Shown piece by piece: positions 7,502 through 8,991 of a DNA stretch of 8,991 bases. A program made the position numbers and the translations under genes. The notes under the pieces are model-generated. The model was given only the letters and a program-made list of their open reading frames with translations. It made no database searches and was not told the origin of the DNA. How positions within the stretch are numbered: the stretch's first letter is position 1; every line of letters begins with the position of its first letter. Source of the DNA: Dehalococcoidia bacterium (GTDB taxonomy: Bacteria > Chloroflexota > Dehalococcoidia > UBA2979); contig SCTU01000098.1 in NCBI GenBank assembly GCA_004297315.1, positions 1-8,991 of the forward strand, read 5' to 3'.

Positions 7502-8104
7502 CTAGTGCCCCGCCTGCGGTGCGTTGCCGGCCTGGGCCTCGCGCTCGCCAGTCACGATGTTGCCCGCGTTCATCATCCGGTCGGGCGACGCCTTGTCCTC
7601 GAACGGGAACCGCGCCAGGCCCGGGTTGACTGCCTTTCCCGTGATCTGGCCGAGGCTAAGGAAGTCCTTCCGCAGCGGAAAGGCGGGGTAGCCCTCCCAG
7701 AGGAAGAGGCGACGGAGGTCCGGGTGCCCCTCGAAGCGGATCCCCATGAGGTCATAGACCTCGCGCTCCTGAAGCAGCGCGCCCTTGTACACCGGGTACG
7801 CGCTCGGCAGCAGCGGGTCGGAATGGTCCTCGACGATCGCCTTCACCACGATCTGGTGGTTCAGGTCGAGCGATTGGAGGTGGTAGACGACCTCGAAATA
7901 CGTGTGGCGGTCGACGCTCGTGAGGTTGGAGAGTTGCGCGGCGTCGAACGCCTCGGAGCCGTGGAGCCAGCGGAGGACGTCCCGGACGCGGTCCGAGCGC
8001 ACCTCCACCCACTCGACGTGGCGGCCGACGACAGCGCCGGGCAGTGCGGCGTCCAGCGCGTCAGCGACGCGGTGGCCGAGCAACTGACGAGGGCCGGCGG
8101 GCAC
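7502..8104 (-). CDS. nuoC: NADH-quinone oxidoreductase subunit C
   Basis: The 30-kDa-type soluble subunit that braces the quinone module of complex I; it carries no cofactor. It has 200 residues from a GTG that overlaps the nuoA stop by one base (TAGTG), with GGAG eight bases upstream. The family signature is LLQEREVYDLMGIRFEGHPD (110-129), then LRRLFL and PLRKDF at 143-148. The tail after 150 is somewhat long and polar. The same frame stays open upstream to 8590, but that part lies across nuoA and its leader and has no NuoC features, so the GTG is preferred. In canonical operons nuoB separates nuoA from nuoC; here the two overlap. Confidence 0.95.
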   Translation of the reverse strand: MPAGPRQLLGHRVADALDAALPGAVVGRHVEWVEVRSDRVRDVLRWLHGSEAFDAAQLSNLTSVDRHTYFEVVYHLQSLDLNHQIVVKAIVEDHSDPLLPSAYPVYKGALLQEREVYDLMGIRFEGHPDLRRLFLWEGYPAFPLRKDFLSLGQITGKAVNPGLARFPFEDKASPDRMMNAGNIVTGEREAQAGNAPQAGH

Positions 8105-8478
8105 TAGCGCCACTCCAGGGCGCGCTTGCGCCAGGCATAGGCGAGGCCGAAGAGCAGGATGCCGATGAAGAGCGCCGCCTTCAGGATCGTGTACAGCGGC
8201 ATGGTGGCGTGGTTCACCGCCCACGGGTACAGGAAGATCACTTCCACATCGAAAATCACGAATCCGAGAGCGAACAGGTAGTAGCGCGCGTTGAACTGGC
8301 CCCAGGAGGAGCCTTCCGCCTCCACGCCGCACTCGTAGGTGGCGTTCTTGACGGGATCGGGGTGGCTGGGGCGGATCTTCAGGAGGCCGAAGAGGAAGGA
8401 GACGGCCAGCGGCAGCGCCGGGAAGGCGAGCGCGAAGATGAGCAGGAACGCGACGCGACCGAATTGCTCCGGGATCAC
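8104..8478 (-). CDS. nuoA: NADH-quinone oxidoreductase subunit A
   Basis: Small three-helix membrane subunit of complex I, homologous to ND3; 124 residues. Helices lie at about 9-33, 65-85 and 95-115. The loop between helices 1 and 2 contains ATYECGVEAEGSSWGQFNAR (46-65), with C50 matching the cysteine that reports the active/deactive state in mitochondrial ND3. Helix 2 holds FDVEVIFLYPWA (76-87), with D77 and E79 matching acidic residues D79 and E81 of E. coli NuoA. The start is GTG with AGGA six bases upstream. First gene of the operon; promoter candidates lie upstream in the divergent spacer. Confidence 0.97.
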   Translation of the reverse strand: MIPEQFGRVAFLLIFALAFPALPLAVSFLFGLLKIRPSHPDPVKNATYECGVEAEGSSWGQFNARYYLFALGFVIFDVEVIFLYPWAVNHATMPLYTILKAALFIGILLFGLAYAWRKRALEWR

Positions 8479-8484
8479 GCGGCG

Positions 8485-8488
8485 TCCT
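8485..8488 (-). promoter_or_regulatory. Ribosome-binding site of nuoA
   Basis: On the minus strand the sequence reads AAAGGACGCCGCGTG. AGGA lies six bases before the GTG, which decides the nuoA start, since no ATG in this frame is placed as well. Confidence 0.7.
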
Positions 8489-8489
8489 T

Positions 8490-8502
8490 TCGAGGCCCTC
8501 GA
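8490..8502. repeat. Perfect palindrome in the nuoA leader
   Basis: TCGAGGCCCTCGA is a perfect inverted repeat of two 6-base arms around one central base, directly upstream of the nuoA ribosome-binding site. One half, GCCCTCGA, recurs exactly at 8547-8554, 52 bases away, close to five helical turns. It could be a protein-binding site, or in RNA a short 4-pair hairpin next to the ribosome-binding site. No regulator is identified. Confidence 0.35.
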
Positions 8503-8580
8503 GCGGTGCCCTGCGCTTCACGCACCAAATCCACGAGAGGCCAAACGCCCTCGACAGAGGGTCTGACCGAGGCCGCGCGG

Positions 8581-8609
8581 AACGTAACACCCTCCCCTAT
8601 GGGGTGCAA
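8581..8609 (-). promoter_or_regulatory. Weak candidate promoter for the nuo operon
   Basis: On the minus strand TTGCAC (8604-8609) and TACGTT (8581-8586) stand 17 bases apart, about 100 bases before nuoA. Each box matches only three of six sigma-70 consensus positions, so the spacing is the main support. A small inverted repeat, CCCC-TAT-GGGG (8594-8604), lies in the spacer. The true promoter could be elsewhere in the gap. Confidence 0.25.
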
Positions 8610-8700
8610 TGAAACGGAATGGCCGCCAGCCGTCCGCAGAATCTGCTCTCTCGGCGCGCCACGAGGTGACGCGCGCGGCCCGGGGTCTCATTTGTTTGTG

Positions 8701-8730
8701 TTGACCCGCCGCCAATCCCGCGACTAGAGT
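8701..8730 (+). promoter_or_regulatory. Sigma-70-like promoter for the divergent gene
   Basis: TTGACC (8701-8706, five of six consensus matches) is followed after 18 bases by TAGAGT (8725-8730, four of six). It lies in the right direction for the plus-strand gene and would give a leader of roughly 145 bases. The -35 box sits at the end of a locally AT-richer stretch (TTTGTTTGTG). Confidence 0.5.
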
Positions 8731-8755
8731 GCGCGCGGTCGCGGCGGGCGCGCAC
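8729..8755. repeat. 8-base inverted repeat at the expected transcription start
   Basis: GTGCGCGC (8729-8736) and GCGCGCAC (8748-8755) are exact reverse complements separated by 11 bases, with arm centres 19 bases apart. The left arm touches the -10 box and the centre lies at or just after the expected start. That is where a repressor dimer would block transcription. Chance occurrence is not negligible in such GC-rich DNA. Confidence 0.4.
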
Positions 8756-8760
8756 CGGTC

Positions 8761-8857
8761 CACTGTCTTTCAGTGCGGCACGCCTCGTTACGTCGCTTCC
8801 ACGGAGGCCTTCCAACGACCTCCGCTGTCCATCGAGTGGTGGAGGCGTCCTGCCTCC
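8761..8857 (+). other. Structured leader of the zinc-ribbon gene
   Basis: Three inverted repeats follow one another in the presumed untranslated leader: CACTG-TCTTT-CAGTG (8761-8775), CGGAGG with CCTCCG (8802-8807 and 8819-8824, 11-base loop), and GGAGGC-GTCCT-GCCTCC (8841-8857). The last ends 13 bases before the ribosome-binding site. None is followed by a T-run, so they do not look like terminators. No known riboswitch class was recognised. Confidence 0.35.
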
Positions 8858-8870
8858 CGAGCGACAGAAA

Positions 8871-8876
8871 GAGGAG
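8871..8876 (+). promoter_or_regulatory. Ribosome-binding site deciding a TTG start
   Basis: GAGGAG lies six bases before the TTG at 8883. It is the strongest Shine-Dalgarno near the plus-strand gene and favours the TTG; no ATG or GTG is equally well placed in this frame. Confidence 0.7.
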
Positions 8877-8882
8877 CGGACA

Positions 8883-8991
8883 TTGGCGTACAACAAGCCG
8901 ATCCCCGACCCCGAGCCATACAGCACCCAACCGTTCTGGGACGGTGCCAAGCAGGGGAAGCTCATGCTCCCTCGCTGCACCGACTGCAACC
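8883..8991 (+). CDS. Zinc-ribbon / OB-fold (DUF35-type) protein, 5' part only
   Basis: Only 36 codons are in the window. From a TTG start the protein reads MAYNKPIPDPEPY, then STQPFWDGAKQGKLMLPRC and TDCN. The pattern 'P-x-P ... PFW-x-G ... G-x-L-x-L-x-R-C-x-x-C' with C32 and C35 matches the N-terminal rubredoxin-like zinc ribbon of DUF35 proteins. From family knowledge, these are followed by an OB fold and often act beside thiolases or other acyl-CoA enzymes, some as acyl-CoA-binding partners. The second zinc-binding CxxC and the OB fold would lie beyond the right edge, so they cannot be checked. It diverges from the nuo operon with its own promoter candidate, so a direct link to complex I is not implied. 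Confidence 0.75.
   Translation, partial: MAYNKPIPDPEPYSTQPFWDGAKQGKLMLPRCTDCN

Larger units (their letters stand above)
8479..8882. other. Divergent intergenic region between nuoA and the zinc-ribbon gene
   Basis: About 400 bases without a credible gene. Short open frames cross it on both strands, but their products are Arg/Gly/Ser-rich with no recognisable domain. It contains a good plus-strand promoter candidate (8701-8730), a weak minus-strand one, a palindrome in the nuoA leader, a small inverted repeat CCCTC-GACA-GAGGG (8548-8561), and several inverted repeats in the leader of the plus-strand gene. No tRNA or obvious terminator was seen. Confidence 0.8.

Noticed and set aside
1..8478. 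Membrane-bound hydrogenase or Mrp-type antiporter cluster instead of complex I
   Set aside because: NuoD lacks nickel-binding cysteine motifs and has quinone-site H20 and Y69. NuoA, J and K are canonical complex I subunits. There are no Mrp E, F or G genes and no hydrogenase small subunit.
7502..8590. A longer nuoC starting at 8590
   Set aside because: The extra 162 codons lie over nuoA and its leader in the wrong frame. The GTG at 8104 has a ribosome-binding site and a TAGTG overlap, and gives a normal length.
8044..8727. 227-codon plus-strand frame opposite nuoA
   Set aside because: A charged shadow of nuoA and nuoC that runs into non-coding DNA; no motifs.
8597..8989. 130-codon minus-strand frame across the intergenic region and the zinc-ribbon gene
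   Set aside because: No domain, low-complexity Arg/Gly/Ser content, and it runs antisense to a better-supported gene and promoter.

Overview
The window is GC-rich bacterial DNA. It is almost filled by one tightly packed minus-strand operon for respiratory complex I (NADH-quinone oxidoreductase type). In transcription order, right to left, it reads nuoA, nuoC, nuoD, nuoH, nuoJ, nuoK, a 62-codon unnamed gene, nuoL, nuoM and nuoN; nuoN runs off the left edge. Diverging to the right is the start of a plus-strand gene, apparently a zinc-ribbon/OB-fold (DUF35-type) protein read from a TTG codon. About 400 bases of non-coding DNA separate the two transcription units and hold candidate promoters and operator-like palindromes. 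No RNA genes, mobile elements or CRISPR arrays were seen.

The operon is built for coupled translation. A/C, H/J, J/K, orf62/L and L/M join by one-base stop/start overlaps (TAGTG or TAATG). D/H and M/N join by four-base overlaps (ATGA, GTGA). C/D is separated by one base. Only the K/orf62 junction has a real spacer (19 bases).

The gene content is the main surprise. The nine nuo genes encode all seven membrane subunits (A, H, J, K, L, M, N) and the two cofactor-free quinone-module subunits (C, D). All five subunits that carry flavin or iron-sulfur clusters (B, E, F, G, I) are missing. The places where nuoB (between A and C) and nuoI (between H and J) normally sit are closed by perfect one-base overlaps, so this does not look like an assembly gap. 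A working complex would need at least nuoB and nuoI from elsewhere in the genome. The key membrane glutamates and lysines and the quinone-site His/Tyr pair are intact, so the encoded parts look functional.

The second surprise is the 62-residue protein between nuoK and nuoL. It has its own ribosome-binding site and is coupled to nuoL. It is soluble, unlike all its membrane neighbours, and loosely resembles the small DUF2007-type putative signal-transducing proteins.

The organism cannot be named from this window. High GC, the style of NuoL and NuoH, and a DUF35-type neighbour would fit a Chloroflexota lineage such as a Dehalococcoidia relative, but this is a low-confidence inference from memory of family sequences.
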